A stretch of DNA of 64,000 bases from Cyanobacteria bacterium REEB417. GTDB taxonomy: Bacteria > Cyanobacteriota > Cyanobacteriia > PCC-6307 > Cyanobiaceae. Positions within the stretch are counted from its first letter, which is position 1, and each line of letters begins with the position of its first letter. The position numbers and the translations under genes are program-made. Under the pieces are notes generated by a model, which saw only the letters and a list, made by a program, of their open reading frames with translations, was not told the DNA's origin and made no database searches. Where the stretch lies: the NCBI GenBank assembly GCA_018970945.1, contig JAGWVJ010000003.1:1-64000 (forward strand), written 5' to 3'. Positions 47,400-55,380 of this stretch are shown piece by piece.

Positions 47400-49022
47400 A
47401 TGCAGGACCTCAACGGGCCCACCTGGTCCCAGTCACCCTTGCCGCAGACCAACCAGCTGACGGTGAGCAATGGTGACCACTTCGATGTGGTCATCATCGG
47501 CAGTGGTGCCGGCGGCGGAACCCTTGCCCGCGTTCTTGCTCCCACTGGGTTGAAGATCCTGGTGTTAGAACGGGGTGATTGGTTGCCGCAGGAGCCCGAG
47601 AACTGGGATGCCGATGCGGTCTTCCAGCAGGGTCGTTATCTGTCGAAGGACATCTGGACCGATAAGCACGGCAAGCCTTTTCAGCCGGGCAGTCATTACT
47701 TTGTCGGCGGCGCCACCAAGATGTATGGCGCTCACCATTTCCGCCTGCGCGCTCGCGATTTCGAAGAGCTGGTGCATGTGGATGGCATTTCCCCAGCCTG
47801 GCCCCTGCGCTACAGCGACTTTGAGCCCTGGTATCAGATGGCAGAGGAGATGTATCACGTCCATGGCTTGCGCGGCGAGGACCCGACAGAGCCGCCGGCC
47901 AGCCAGCCTTACCCCCACGCGCCGATCTCACACGAGCCACGCATCGCCAAGCTGGCTGAGGACCTACGCGCCGCCGGCCTGAACCCGTTCCATGCCCCGA
48001 GCGGGGTGATGCTGGATGAGGCCAACATGGCTTTCAGCCGTTGTCGGCGCTGCAACAACTGTGATGGCTTCCCCTGTCTTGTTCATGCCAAAAGTGATGC
48101 CGAGGTGATAGGCATCAGGCCTGCCCTTGGACAAGCCACTGTCTCCCTGCTGACCAGGGCAGAGGTCAAGCGTCTGGAAACCGACCCTTCCGGCCGCACG
48201 GTTCAGTCTGTTCATCTGGAGCGGGATGGCGAGCCAATGCGGGTCAGTGGTGATCTGGTTGTGGTCAGTTGTGGCGCGGCCAACACCGCCCGTCTGTTGT
48301 TGATGTCGGCCAATGACAAGCACCCCCGCGGTCTGGCGAATGGTAGTGATCAGGTGGGACGGAATTACATGTTCCACAACAGCAAGGCGGCAGTTGCCTT
48401 ATCGCACGAGCCGAATCCGACGGTTTTTCAGAAGACGATCTCAGTCAACGATTGGTATTTCGGTGATGCTGATTTTGACTTCCCGATGGGCAATGTTCAG
48501 ATGACGGGTAAGACCCGTGGTGCGATCATGAAGGGCTATGCACCAATCGAGACTTTTCTGATGCCGAATTGGTCGATGGACAAGATCGCTGAACACTCTC
48601 TTGATTTTTGGGTGTCCACCGAAGATCTTCCTGATCCTGATAACCGGGTGACAATCACCGCCGACGGAGCGATCAATCTTTCCTACACTCCGAACAACCA
48701 ATCTGCAGCTGATCACCTGTGGAGCCGTTTGCAGACCTTGCTGGATCGTTTGTATCTCAAAGACCATCTGGTTGAACGCCAGGTCTACATCAAAAATGCC
48801 ATGGGTATTGCTGCCGTCGGTCACCAGGCGGGCACCTGTCGTTTCGGAACGGATCCATCCACGTCGGTGCTGGATGTGAATTGCAAGGCCCATGAGCTTG
48901 ACAACCTCTATGTTGTCGACACCAGCTTTTTCCCGAGCATCGGTGCCGTCAACCCGTCGCTGACGGCGATTGCCAATGCCATTCGCGTTGGCCATCACCT
49001 GCGCGAGCGGCTGGTTCGCTGA
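47400..49022 (+). CDS. GMC oxidoreductase with catalytic His/Asn and a Cys cluster
   Basis: The 540-residue flavoprotein has IIGSGAGGGTLAR for FAD, VGGATKMYGAHHFR in the cap, and the intact catalytic pair His475 (GHQAGTCRFG) and Asn518 (VNPSLTAIAN). A cysteine-rich segment CRRCNNCDGFPC (Cys215, 218, 221, 226) has no counterpart in the upstream GMC paralogue and may bind a metal or Fe-S cluster or form disulfides. It should oxidise a primary or secondary alcohol or sugar. ATG 47400 is preferred over TTG 47391. No export signal is visible. Confidence 0.88.
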   Translation: MQDLNGPTWSQSPLPQTNQLTVSNGDHFDVVIIGSGAGGGTLARVLAPTGLKILVLERGDWLPQEPENWDADAVFQQGRYLSKDIWTDKHGKPFQPGSHYFVGGATKMYGAHHFRLRARDFEELVHVDGISPAWPLRYSDFEPWYQMAEEMYHVHGLRGEDPTEPPASQPYPHAPISHEPRIAKLAEDLRAAGLNPFHAPSGVMLDEANMAFSRCRRCNNCDGFPCLVHAKSDAEVIGIRPALGQATVSLLTRAEVKRLETDPSGRTVQSVHLERDGEPMRVSGDLVVVSCGAANTARLLLMSANDKHPRGLANGSDQVGRNYMFHNSKAAVALSHEPNPTVFQKTISVNDWYFGDADFDFPMGNVQMTGKTRGAIMKGYAPIETFLMPNWSMDKIAEHSLDFWVSTEDLPDPDNRVTITADGAINLSYTPNNQSAADHLWSRLQTLLDRLYLKDHLVERQVYIKNAMGIAAVGHQAGTCRFGTDPSTSVLDVNCKAHELDNLYVVDTSFFPSIGAVNPSLTAIANAIRVGHHLRERLVR

Positions 49023-50433
49023 GCCGTTGGAACCACTGACGCTTGGGCCTGACTGGCAGGATCCGCTTCCCCTGATCAGCCTTGATCAGGCCCTTGAGCG
49101 CAGTCTGCTGGTCAGCGGTCTAAGTCGTGAGCAGTTGATTAACCGTCTGCTTGCCGATGTGGGCCATCCGCTGCTGCACCCGCTGGTGTGGGTGTTGCCG
49201 CGCCGTTGGCGTTTGGCACCTGCTTCTCTGCCTGCCCGGTTGCAGGGTCTCAGTGCCTTGCTGCAGGAGGGGCTGATCAGCCCGGTATTTCTGGCGGCGT
49301 TGGTCGACGATCTGGCCCATCTCTGGCCACCACCTGCCGCTGCGGCAACGGCCGAGATGCTCTGGCAGCGCCAGGCGATCGACTGGCAGGGCTCCGCCCT
49401 GTCCCTGCCGTCGCAGTGGTCTGTGCTGCAGCAGGTGGCCTCTGGTGTCGCTGATCAGGCCGTTGTTGACAATGTGACCCGATGGCCGCACATCAGCCAT
49501 GGGTTGTGCTGGTCCAATGTTGGACTGCACTTCAGCCAGACCGCCCAGGCGCGTTGTGCCAATGCACTGTTGGCCCAGGTGTTCAATCGACTGGCCGCCA
49601 ACGCCGTCGCGCCTCGGGTTTTCAGCTTTGAAGGTTGCAACGATGGGGCAGCCTTGCTGGCGTGGTTGGTTGATCAGGGTTGGAGCGTGCGGGCACGGCT
49701 GCGCAGCAGCATCGCCAGCTTTGGCCTAGGCGCGTCCCTGGCGTTGCCCGATGAGCCACCGCGTCAGATTCCCCTGGCCCTGCCATTGCGGACCGGTCTG
49801 CTGGATCGCGATGGTCAGGAGGTGGTCTCGCTGTTGCCCCACACGGCGCTTGAGCTGGAGCTCAGCTGCGGTGCACAGCTGCTGCGCCTGCAGTGGTATC
49901 AGGGAACCGGTGGCCTGTGCGGCTGGGATGGTCTCAATGATCTGCGGCGCCCCTGGCAGAACGACCCGTACACCGGCACGGTTCGCTACCTGGGCGAGCC
50001 GTTTGAAGGCCTCCAGCTGAGTGCCCTGATGCCGTTGTGTGAGCTGATCGCCCTTGTCCACAACCTTGAAGCCAGCGCGAGCCATTTGCGCCTTGGTGGT
50101 TACGGCAGTCTCGGCTTCTGCATCGACAGCACTGCCCTGCTGCAGCAGGCCCTGTGCGGACGCTGTGATCTGTTCCCTTTGGTGCTACCTGGCCTCTGGC
50201 GTGAGCGCTTGTTGCGGCGTTGCAGCAAGCTTGTCGAGGATGGCGTTGTGAGAACAGCCTCGTTGTCTGTCGTCGCCAGGTACCGCCGGGCATTGGGTGA
50301 GCTGCCGTTGGATTTTTCGCACCATGGCAGCACCGTCAGCGATGCCTGGCGGCGGCTGCAGGCTTCGCTGCCAGTGCGCAGCCCTTTTGCCGTGATTCAG
50401 CAGTTGCATCAGCTGCAACCGGCAGGCTCCTAA
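48970..50433 (+). CDS. Large protein of unknown function at the end of the oxidase-GMC operon
   Basis: A 487-residue soluble, Leu-rich protein with many Trp residues and no membrane segment I can call. Recognisable stretches are WPHISHGLCWSNVGLHFSQT in sequence, VFSFEGCNDGAALLAWLVDQG and SASHLRLGGYGSLGFCIDS. I do not recognise any family. The long C-terminal half (from about 260) looks mixed alpha/beta. Its start is uncertain: ATG 48970 overlaps the GMC gene by 53 bases, and TTG 49027 would start 5 bases after that gene. Co-directionality and tight spacing suggest a role with the GMC/glycosidase proteins. Confidence 0.75.
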   Translation: MPMPFALAITCASGWFAEPLEPLTLGPDWQDPLPLISLDQALERSLLVSGLSREQLINRLLADVGHPLLHPLVWVLPRRWRLAPASLPARLQGLSALLQEGLISPVFLAALVDDLAHLWPPPAAAATAEMLWQRQAIDWQGSALSLPSQWSVLQQVASGVADQAVVDNVTRWPHISHGLCWSNVGLHFSQTAQARCANALLAQVFNRLAANAVAPRVFSFEGCNDGAALLAWLVDQGWSVRARLRSSIASFGLGASLALPDEPPRQIPLALPLRTGLLDRDGQEVVSLLPHTALELELSCGAQLLRLQWYQGTGGLCGWDGLNDLRRPWQNDPYTGTVRYLGEPFEGLQLSALMPLCELIALVHNLEASASHLRLGGYGSLGFCIDSTALLQQALCGRCDLFPLVLPGLWRERLLRRCSKLVEDGVVRTASLSVVARYRRALGELPLDFSHHGSTVSDAWRRLQASLPVRSPFAVIQQLHQLQPAGS

Positions 50434-51524
50434 AGGCCGCCGATGATTGCGGCGATCACAGCGGTGCGGTTGCGATCGGAAAAGGGGCCACTGAGTCCGT
50501 TGTGGGAGAGACCGTTGATGCAGTGACGCCGCACCTGGCCGCGCTTGAGCGCTTTGTTCCAGTTGGACAGGGGCAGCAGGGGCGAGCGGCCCGGGTAGGC
50601 GATTCGTCCGAACGCCGCCACGGGATCGCGGTCACCGACGATCATGGCGATCTCGCCGACCTGCTCGAGCAGCTGGTTGCCGCTGAACACCCCACAGAAG
50701 GTCATGATCCGAACAGGGCAACGGCAGATGCGGCGGAGGTACTCGGCCATGCCCAGGGCCATTTCGCCTCCACCGCTGTAGCCCAGGAGCACCAGCTCCT
50801 GGGGTCGGCCGCCGGGGGGCTGGCCCGGCTGAAAGCCTTGCTCTGCCAGCCGTTGCGCCACCTTGAGCGCCAGCTCGTAATTGAGGATCGGGCCATAGCG
50901 CCTGTCCGATGAGATGCCCACTTTGATGACGTTGTTGGCCTGCACCAGAACGGCACAGATCAGGCTGACCCAGGGATTGGGATGGTGCTCCTGCAAGGCA
51001 AACAGCCGTCGCCAGAACCAACTGCCGCCGGCGTCATCGGCCAGCCTGGCTGGGGTGACTGTGTAAGTCTCGAGGCCTTTGAACAGCCGCACATGGCTGG
51101 GCAAGCGGGATTCCAGCAAAGCCAGAAACGCCGCCACCTTTGGGGGATGGTCACGCTCACTCTGGTGAATGCCGTCCAGGTAGACGATTGTGCAGCGTGT
51201 CGATGCGGCGTCAGCTGTTGCGACAGCGGGCTCAAGAAAGATGTCAGCTGGTTGGGGCAGTCCCCCCAGCCAGCCGCGCCAGAAGGCGAACTGCGACGTG
51301 ACCGAAATCACGCCACTGATCGGGATCAGCAGCAATCCAAGGATGGCAACAGCCTGCAGCACCAGGGCCAGATCCGCAGGCGATAGGGCCGACAGCAACA
51401 GGGGCCCGGCGTGCAGGCTGATCACCAGTGAGCTCAGCCCGCTGAGCAACACCAGCCAGCCCAACACCCCTGCCAGGCGTCGCTGACCCGCCAGCTGAAT
51501 CCGGATCGCCTGCAGCGGGGCCAT
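50430..51524 (-). CDS. Membrane-anchored alpha/beta hydrolase-like protein
   Basis: The 364-residue protein has two N-terminal hydrophobic segments (about 17-40 and 49-75) and a C-terminal domain with the nucleophile elbow LGYSGGGEMALG. An Asp follows in IVGDRDPV and a His in INGLSHNGL, so an esterase/lipase-like triad is plausible. The active site would face the cytoplasm if the two helices form a hairpin. Substrate unknown. It overlaps the next upstream gene by one base and converges on the unknown gene of the oxidase operon with a 4-base overlap. Confidence 0.72.
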   Translation of the reverse strand: MAPLQAIRIQLAGQRRLAGVLGWLVLLSGLSSLVISLHAGPLLLSALSPADLALVLQAVAILGLLLIPISGVISVTSQFAFWRGWLGGLPQPADIFLEPAVATADAASTRCTIVYLDGIHQSERDHPPKVAAFLALLESRLPSHVRLFKGLETYTVTPARLADDAGGSWFWRRLFALQEHHPNPWVSLICAVLVQANNVIKVGISSDRRYGPILNYELALKVAQRLAEQGFQPGQPPGGRPQELVLLGYSGGGEMALGMAEYLRRICRCPVRIMTFCGVFSGNQLLEQVGEIAMIVGDRDPVAAFGRIAYPGRSPLLPLSNWNKALKRGQVRRHCINGLSHNGLSGPFSDRNRTAVIAAIIGGL

Positions 51525-52066
51525 CAGGATTCAGCGGTGGGCGCCAGTGTGCTGGCCAGTTGCCGGTAGGCGCGCTGCCAGCCTTGATGAAACACGGCGA
51601 CAACCAACAGCAGGGCCACCACGAATCCCGGTGTGGCCAGCACCAGCGCCTGGCCATAGGACACGTTGAAGTGCACGTGCAACAGGGTGATCATGTTGAG
51701 GTGGATCAGGGCCCAGATCACGCTGGCGATCAGGTCACTGATGTACGGGGCCGCGACAAAGCAATAGAACAACCCGGGGATCAGAGATGGTCCAAGCTTG
51801 GCCAGCAGTTCGCCAGGATCGATGGCGGCGCCCGCGAAAGCGCGAAGCAACAGCATGTTGATCAGGCTGGCCAGCACCAGCGCCAGCGACAGCACCAGCG
51901 CATCGAGGATCAGCTGGCTGACGACCTGCCGCGGTGTGAGCCTGTTTGCCACCAGGGCGAACAGGTGGGACAGCGACATCGACAATCCCACCAGGGCGAC
52001 AAGGCCGAGTCCGGCATCGGCCTGCATCAGCCATCGGGCCAGCTGGTCGAGGGCCTGCTCGATCAT
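51524..52066 (-). CDS. Integral membrane protein of unknown function (180 aa)
   Basis: The 180-residue protein has about four hydrophobic segments (LGLVALVGLSMSLSHLFALV, LILDALVLSLALVLASLINM, a middle pair near FYCFVAAPYISDLIASVIWA and ALVLATPGFVVALLLVVAVF). It resembles a YIP1-like membrane protein, but I cannot be sure. It sits between the hydrolase-like gene and the DUF6629 gene with overlaps of 1 and 4 bases, so these three are translationally coupled. Confidence 0.68.
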   Translation of the reverse strand: MIEQALDQLARWLMQADAGLGLVALVGLSMSLSHLFALVANRLTPRQVVSQLILDALVLSLALVLASLINMLLLRAFAGAAIDPGELLAKLGPSLIPGLFYCFVAAPYISDLIASVIWALIHLNMITLLHVHFNVSYGQALVLATPGFVVALLLVVAVFHQGWQRAYRQLASTLAPTAES

Positions 52067-52767
52067 GCAGCCCGGGTGCCGTTAAGACGGGGACGGTTGA
52101 TGATCCAGAGCACGAAGATCGAGAGTACGGCGCAATAGAAGCACCACACCGAGTTGAAGGTCTTGCTGTAGGTGAACCAGGTCAGGAAGATCGAAACGAA
52201 GATGAGGATGCCGAACAGCTTGACGGCTTTGTCGCGCAGGGCGACCAGCGGCAGCACGATGAAGCCCCAGTACACCAGTTCACCGACGGGCTCGGTGTTC
52301 ACGAAGTTGTGCCAGGCGCTGTGCAGGTTGCTGATGTCGTACAGGAGGCGGCCCGTGCTGTGGACTGAGGGTTGCACCGCAGGGGGGTTGAACAGGACCG
52401 GCAGGTAGAAGCCAATGCCCAGCACGGTCGCCACGATCGCCACCCATTTGAGGCGATGCAGCAGAGCTTTGCTTTCGGTGCTTCGGGCGATCGACCAGGC
52501 GCTCCATGGGATCCAGATCATCCAGAAGCAGTAGGCGAAGAACAGAAAGCCCAGCGAGGCGAGGGTGGTGAGCGGTTCGGCCCGGCCGTTGTCAATGCCG
52601 GTCCAGACCAGTCCTTCGGTGAACTGCTGCACCCCAAAGAAAAAGGGTGTCAAAGCAAGTGGGACGTAATCCTTCTGGTCTGTTGTTCTGGCGATATGGG
52701 TCGCATACAGACCCAGGGGCATCAGAACAGCCGAGGCGGTGAAGCTGGCCGAGGCTGAAAAGCACAT
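52063..52767 (-). CDS. DUF6629-like membrane protein
   Basis: The 234-residue protein starts MCFSASASFTASAVLMPLGL and has about seven hydrophobic segments, with FFFGVQQFTEGLVW, LFFAYCFWMIWIPWSA and SVWCFYCAVLSIFVLWIINR in sequence. The MCFSA start and GxQQxxEGxVW motif match the DUF6629 membrane family, whose function is unknown. ATG 52767 is used because homology begins there. Its upstream region is rich in palindromes (52775-52852). Confidence 0.75.
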   Translation of the reverse strand: MCFSASASFTASAVLMPLGLYATHIARTTDQKDYVPLALTPFFFGVQQFTEGLVWTGIDNGRAEPLTTLASLGFLFFAYCFWMIWIPWSAWSIARSTESKALLHRLKWVAIVATVLGIGFYLPVLFNPPAVQPSVHSTGRLLYDISNLHSAWHNFVNTEPVGELVYWGFIVLPLVALRDKAVKLFGILIFVSIFLTWFTYSKTFNSVWCFYCAVLSIFVLWIINRPRLNGTRAA

Positions 52768-52774
52768 CGTTGCG

Positions 52775-52852
52775 CGGGATGAAATATCCCGATTGTGTCG
52801 ATGCAACCCAACGTTGGCTATCGCGATCTAATCGATTGCAACCAATGGTTGC
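52775..52852. promoter_or_regulatory. Cluster of palindromes upstream of the DUF6629 gene
   Basis: Three perfect inverted repeats lie in 78 bases: CGGGAT-GAAAT-ATCCCG (52775-52791), CCAACGTTGG (52808-52817) and GCAACC-AAT-GGTTGC (52838-52852). They occupy the 108-bp gap between the lipase-like gene end and the DUF6629 start, both on the minus strand. They could be a terminator plus operators. No long T-run follows on the minus strand, so simple intrinsic termination is not evident. Confidence 0.5.
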
Positions 52853-52875
52853 GTCGCCGATCCGGTGTTGTTGGA

Positions 52876-53481
52876 TCAGGGCTCGAGCAGGGCGTCGCAC
52901 AGTCGCCCCAACGACCGCGATTCGCTGACCAGGCCTGGGTGGGTGCGCGCCGGCAAGGGTTGGACCGGACCAACGGGCAGCACCCCTCGCCAGCTCGGAA
53001 CGACCATCAGATCGAACCGGCAATAAAAGCTGCGGCAGTCGAGCTCGGCCAGCCGCTCCGGGTGGCGTCGCAGGCTGGTCTCCAACCGCTTGAGAAAGGC
53101 GCTGTCCAGTTTCATGTCGGCGATACCGGCCAGCCAGGCCCGTGGCATCAGCTGGGCGGCCAACGTTCCCCGTTGGGGGCTGCCCACGCAAAGAAACCTG
53201 CGTGTGCGTCGATAGCCTCCGAAGTCCTGGATCCAGCTGCGTCCCACCAGGCCACCCATCGAAAAGCCCAGCAGGTCGACCACAGCGTCGCCACCAAAGG
53301 CTTCGGTGATGTGTTGATCAAGCCGGGCTGCCAGATCGACCAACGGCACATGGCCCAGACCGTGGTGCAGGTGGGGAATCAGCAGCGGATCGCGGCGGCC
53401 GTCAAGGGCGGTGCAAAGCCTGTTGAACAGCCGGGGCGTGTCCCACAGGCCGTGCACCAGCACCAGCGGCGGATGACCCAT
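52876..53481 (-). CDS. Lipase/esterase-like alpha/beta hydrolase
   Basis: The 201-residue protein has the lipase pattern PPLVLVHGLWDTPRLFNRL in sequence (oxyanion HG), nucleophile elbow GFSMGG (Ser74), CVGSPQRGT, and a late DLMVVPS with Asp and a His in RTHPGLVSE. This layout is that of triacylglycerol-lipase-like/PGAP1-like enzymes. There is no signal peptide, so it may act on membrane lipids from the cytoplasm. It is adjacent to the DoxX-like gene with a one-base overlap. Confidence 0.8.
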   Translation of the reverse strand: MGHPPLVLVHGLWDTPRLFNRLCTALDGRRDPLLIPHLHHGLGHVPLVDLAARLDQHITEAFGGDAVVDLLGFSMGGLVGRSWIQDFGGYRRTRRFLCVGSPQRGTLAAQLMPRAWLAGIADMKLDSAFLKRLETSLRRHPERLAELDCRSFYCRFDLMVVPSWRGVLPVGPVQPLPARTHPGLVSESRSLGRLCDALLEP

Positions 53482-53978
53482 CAGGCCAGCATCGAGCGCA
53501 GCAGATCAGCGATCAGCAGGTTGTCGAGGGACCACAGGCCCCCTCCACAGGTGGCCAGCACGGCACACATCACCACATACATGGCGGCTTTCTCCCAGCT
53601 GGGTGGCTCGCCCACGCCCATCGGGCCGGCATAGTCACCTTCCGGGATCTGATACGGATCCGGGGCGATGAAGGGAAAGCCCGAGCGAATCTCCAGCACC
53701 ATGGCATAGGCCATGGAAATGGCGATGGCCAGCGCAGCCAGGGGCGTCAAGAGTCCGGGAATCAGGGCGATACCGGCACCCCACATCGAGAACGCAGAGA
53801 GAAAGCAGAGCCAGATCGGCGTCTTCAGGCCTTCAGACCAGGTTTTGAGATTGCGCAGCTTGGGCCAGCCGTGGCGGATAAAGCAGACGCCAAGAAAAAC
53901 CCGCAGCAGCAGCAAGGCCGACGCAGCGAGAGGTGAGGGCCCGCTGGGCACAACCAGTTCGACGATGGTGATCGGCAT
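53481..53978 (-). CDS. DoxX-family membrane protein
   Basis: The 165-residue protein has four hydrophobic segments with LLLLRVFLGVCFIRHGWPKL in sequence and GLLTPLAALAIAISMAYAMV, typical of DoxX/DoxD-like proteins. A loop with PDPYQIPEGDY separates the third and fourth helices. DoxX relatives are linked to thiosulfate:quinone oxidoreductase or redox stress complexes; the role here is unknown. ATG 53978 is chosen. It lies between the lipase-like and ClC genes on the same strand. Confidence 0.82.
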   Translation of the reverse strand: MPITIVELVVPSGPSPLAASALLLLRVFLGVCFIRHGWPKLRNLKTWSEGLKTPIWLCFLSAFSMWGAGIALIPGLLTPLAALAIAISMAYAMVLEIRSGFPFIAPDPYQIPEGDYAGPMGVGEPPSWEKAAMYVVMCAVLATCGGGLWSLDNLLIADLLRSMLA

Positions 53979-54026
53979 CGCTCGGGTGCCGCTCTGCACG
54001 GCTTGCAATGGCACCAACTTAAGGAG

Positions 54027-55322
54027 TCAGTGCCGTTCCTGCAGCAGATCTGAGAGGGCGTGATAGATCGGTTTGTGGATCCACAATTTGCCCGCATAGG
54101 CACCGATCACCGAGGCCATCAGCACCCCGGCGAGGAGTTGTTGATCGCCGGCCATGTGCAGCGCAAAAACCAGGCTCATCACCGGCAGCTGGGTGGCCCC
54201 TGCCAGGCCGCCTGCCATGCCGATCGCCACCCCCAGGCCCCCCAGGTCGAGGGACTGGGTGATCAGGTCGCCGATGACGGCCCCGATTGCGAAGGCCGGA
54301 TCGATCAGGCCGCCGGGAATGCCTGCCCCCAAGGCGAGGCAGGGGCCGACGATGCGGGCCACCAGGTCGACCAACGTGGCGTGATGGCTGACCGGATCCG
54401 CCAAGATCCAGGCCATCAGCGCTTCACCGTCACCCCCGCTGGCTCCCCTGCTGATCAGGGCCAGGCCGCTGATCAGGGCCCCCAGCACCAGGCCGCCGCT
54501 CCAGGGATGCTGGCGCACCCGGGGCAGGATGCGGCGCGTGCTTTCCAGCAGCAGCCGGGCAAACAGGCCTCCCAGCAGGCCGCCGCAGAGCCCCAGCCCC
54601 GCGCCCAGCAGCAGCTGGTTGAGCTCGCGCGGGTTGAGGCTCACCAGGCCAAGGGTGAACTGGGGCTGGCCATCGAGGTTGCTGATCTCGGCGGCCAGGG
54701 CGCACACCACCAGGGCCGGCCAGATCAGCTGGGCGCCGAAGCTGCCGAGCAGCTCCTCGGCCATGAACACCACCCCCATCAGCGGGGTGTTGAAGCCTCC
54801 GGCCAGGCCGGCGCCGGCGCTGATCGCCACCAGGTTACGGGTCGACAGCCGGTCCAGCAGCCTGGGCCAGCGGCTGCGCAGGGCCTGGGCAACGGCGGCA
54901 CCCACCTGCACCACCGGTCCTTCGCGGCCCATCGGGAACAGGGCCAGGCTGGCGATGGACCACAGCGTCAGCCGCTGCACGGTGGCATCGGCGGCGAGCA
55001 GCTCGGGACTGCGGCTGGGTTCCTCCAGCGTCAGCATCGTCTGGGGAATTCCTGATCCCGCCCCCCGGCGCCATAGCCGGGCCTGCAGGGCCAGCAACAC
55101 GGGCATCACCACAAGGGGTGAACAGACCTGGGCGATGCGCAATGGCGTCCAGCCGGCAGCGGTGAACGCCGGCATGCGGTTCAGCAGCTGGTCCTGCCAG
55201 TGGTCCACCAGGTTCAGCGGCGCGCAGGCGAGTCCCACCAGCACCCCCAGCAGGGCCAGCTGCAGGATCAGCACCACCCCGTTGCGCACCCGGCGCAGTG
55301 GTGGCGTTGACAAAGGAACCAT
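54027..55322 (-). CDS. ClC-type chloride channel/antiporter
   Basis: The 431-residue protein has the ClC motifs GAGSGIPQ (88-94), GREGP (132-136, gating Glu134), GFNTPLMGVVFMAEE and GAGIPGGLIDPAFAIGA in sequence. The last replaces the usual GGIFAP, so the anion pathway at that filter position differs. Ten or more hydrophobic segments are visible. The intact gating glutamate fits a Cl-/H+ antiporter or a gated channel. ATG 55322 is used, as upstream codons overlap the divergent glgX start. Confidence 0.88.
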   Translation of the reverse strand: MVPLSTPPLRRVRNGVVLILQLALLGVLVGLACAPLNLVDHWQDQLLNRMPAFTAAGWTPLRIAQVCSPLVVMPVLLALQARLWRRGAGSGIPQTMLTLEEPSRSPELLAADATVQRLTLWSIASLALFPMGREGPVVQVGAAVAQALRSRWPRLLDRLSTRNLVAISAGAGLAGGFNTPLMGVVFMAEELLGSFGAQLIWPALVVCALAAEISNLDGQPQFTLGLVSLNPRELNQLLLGAGLGLCGGLLGGLFARLLLESTRRILPRVRQHPWSGGLVLGALISGLALISRGASGGDGEALMAWILADPVSHHATLVDLVARIVGPCLALGAGIPGGLIDPAFAIGAVIGDLITQSLDLGGLGVAIGMAGGLAGATQLPVMSLVFALHMAGDQQLLAGVLMASVIGAYAGKLWIHKPIYHALSDLLQERH

Positions 55323-55380
55323 GGGGATCGGCTGCCATGACGAAGGACCTGGGCCATCATCGGTGCAGATGGCTGGTCCC

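Noticed and set aside
54529-55368. Apparent 280-residue N-terminal extension of the debranching enzyme
   Set aside because: This part is antisense to the ClC gene and Ser/Arg/Pro-rich; family homology begins after ATG 55381.
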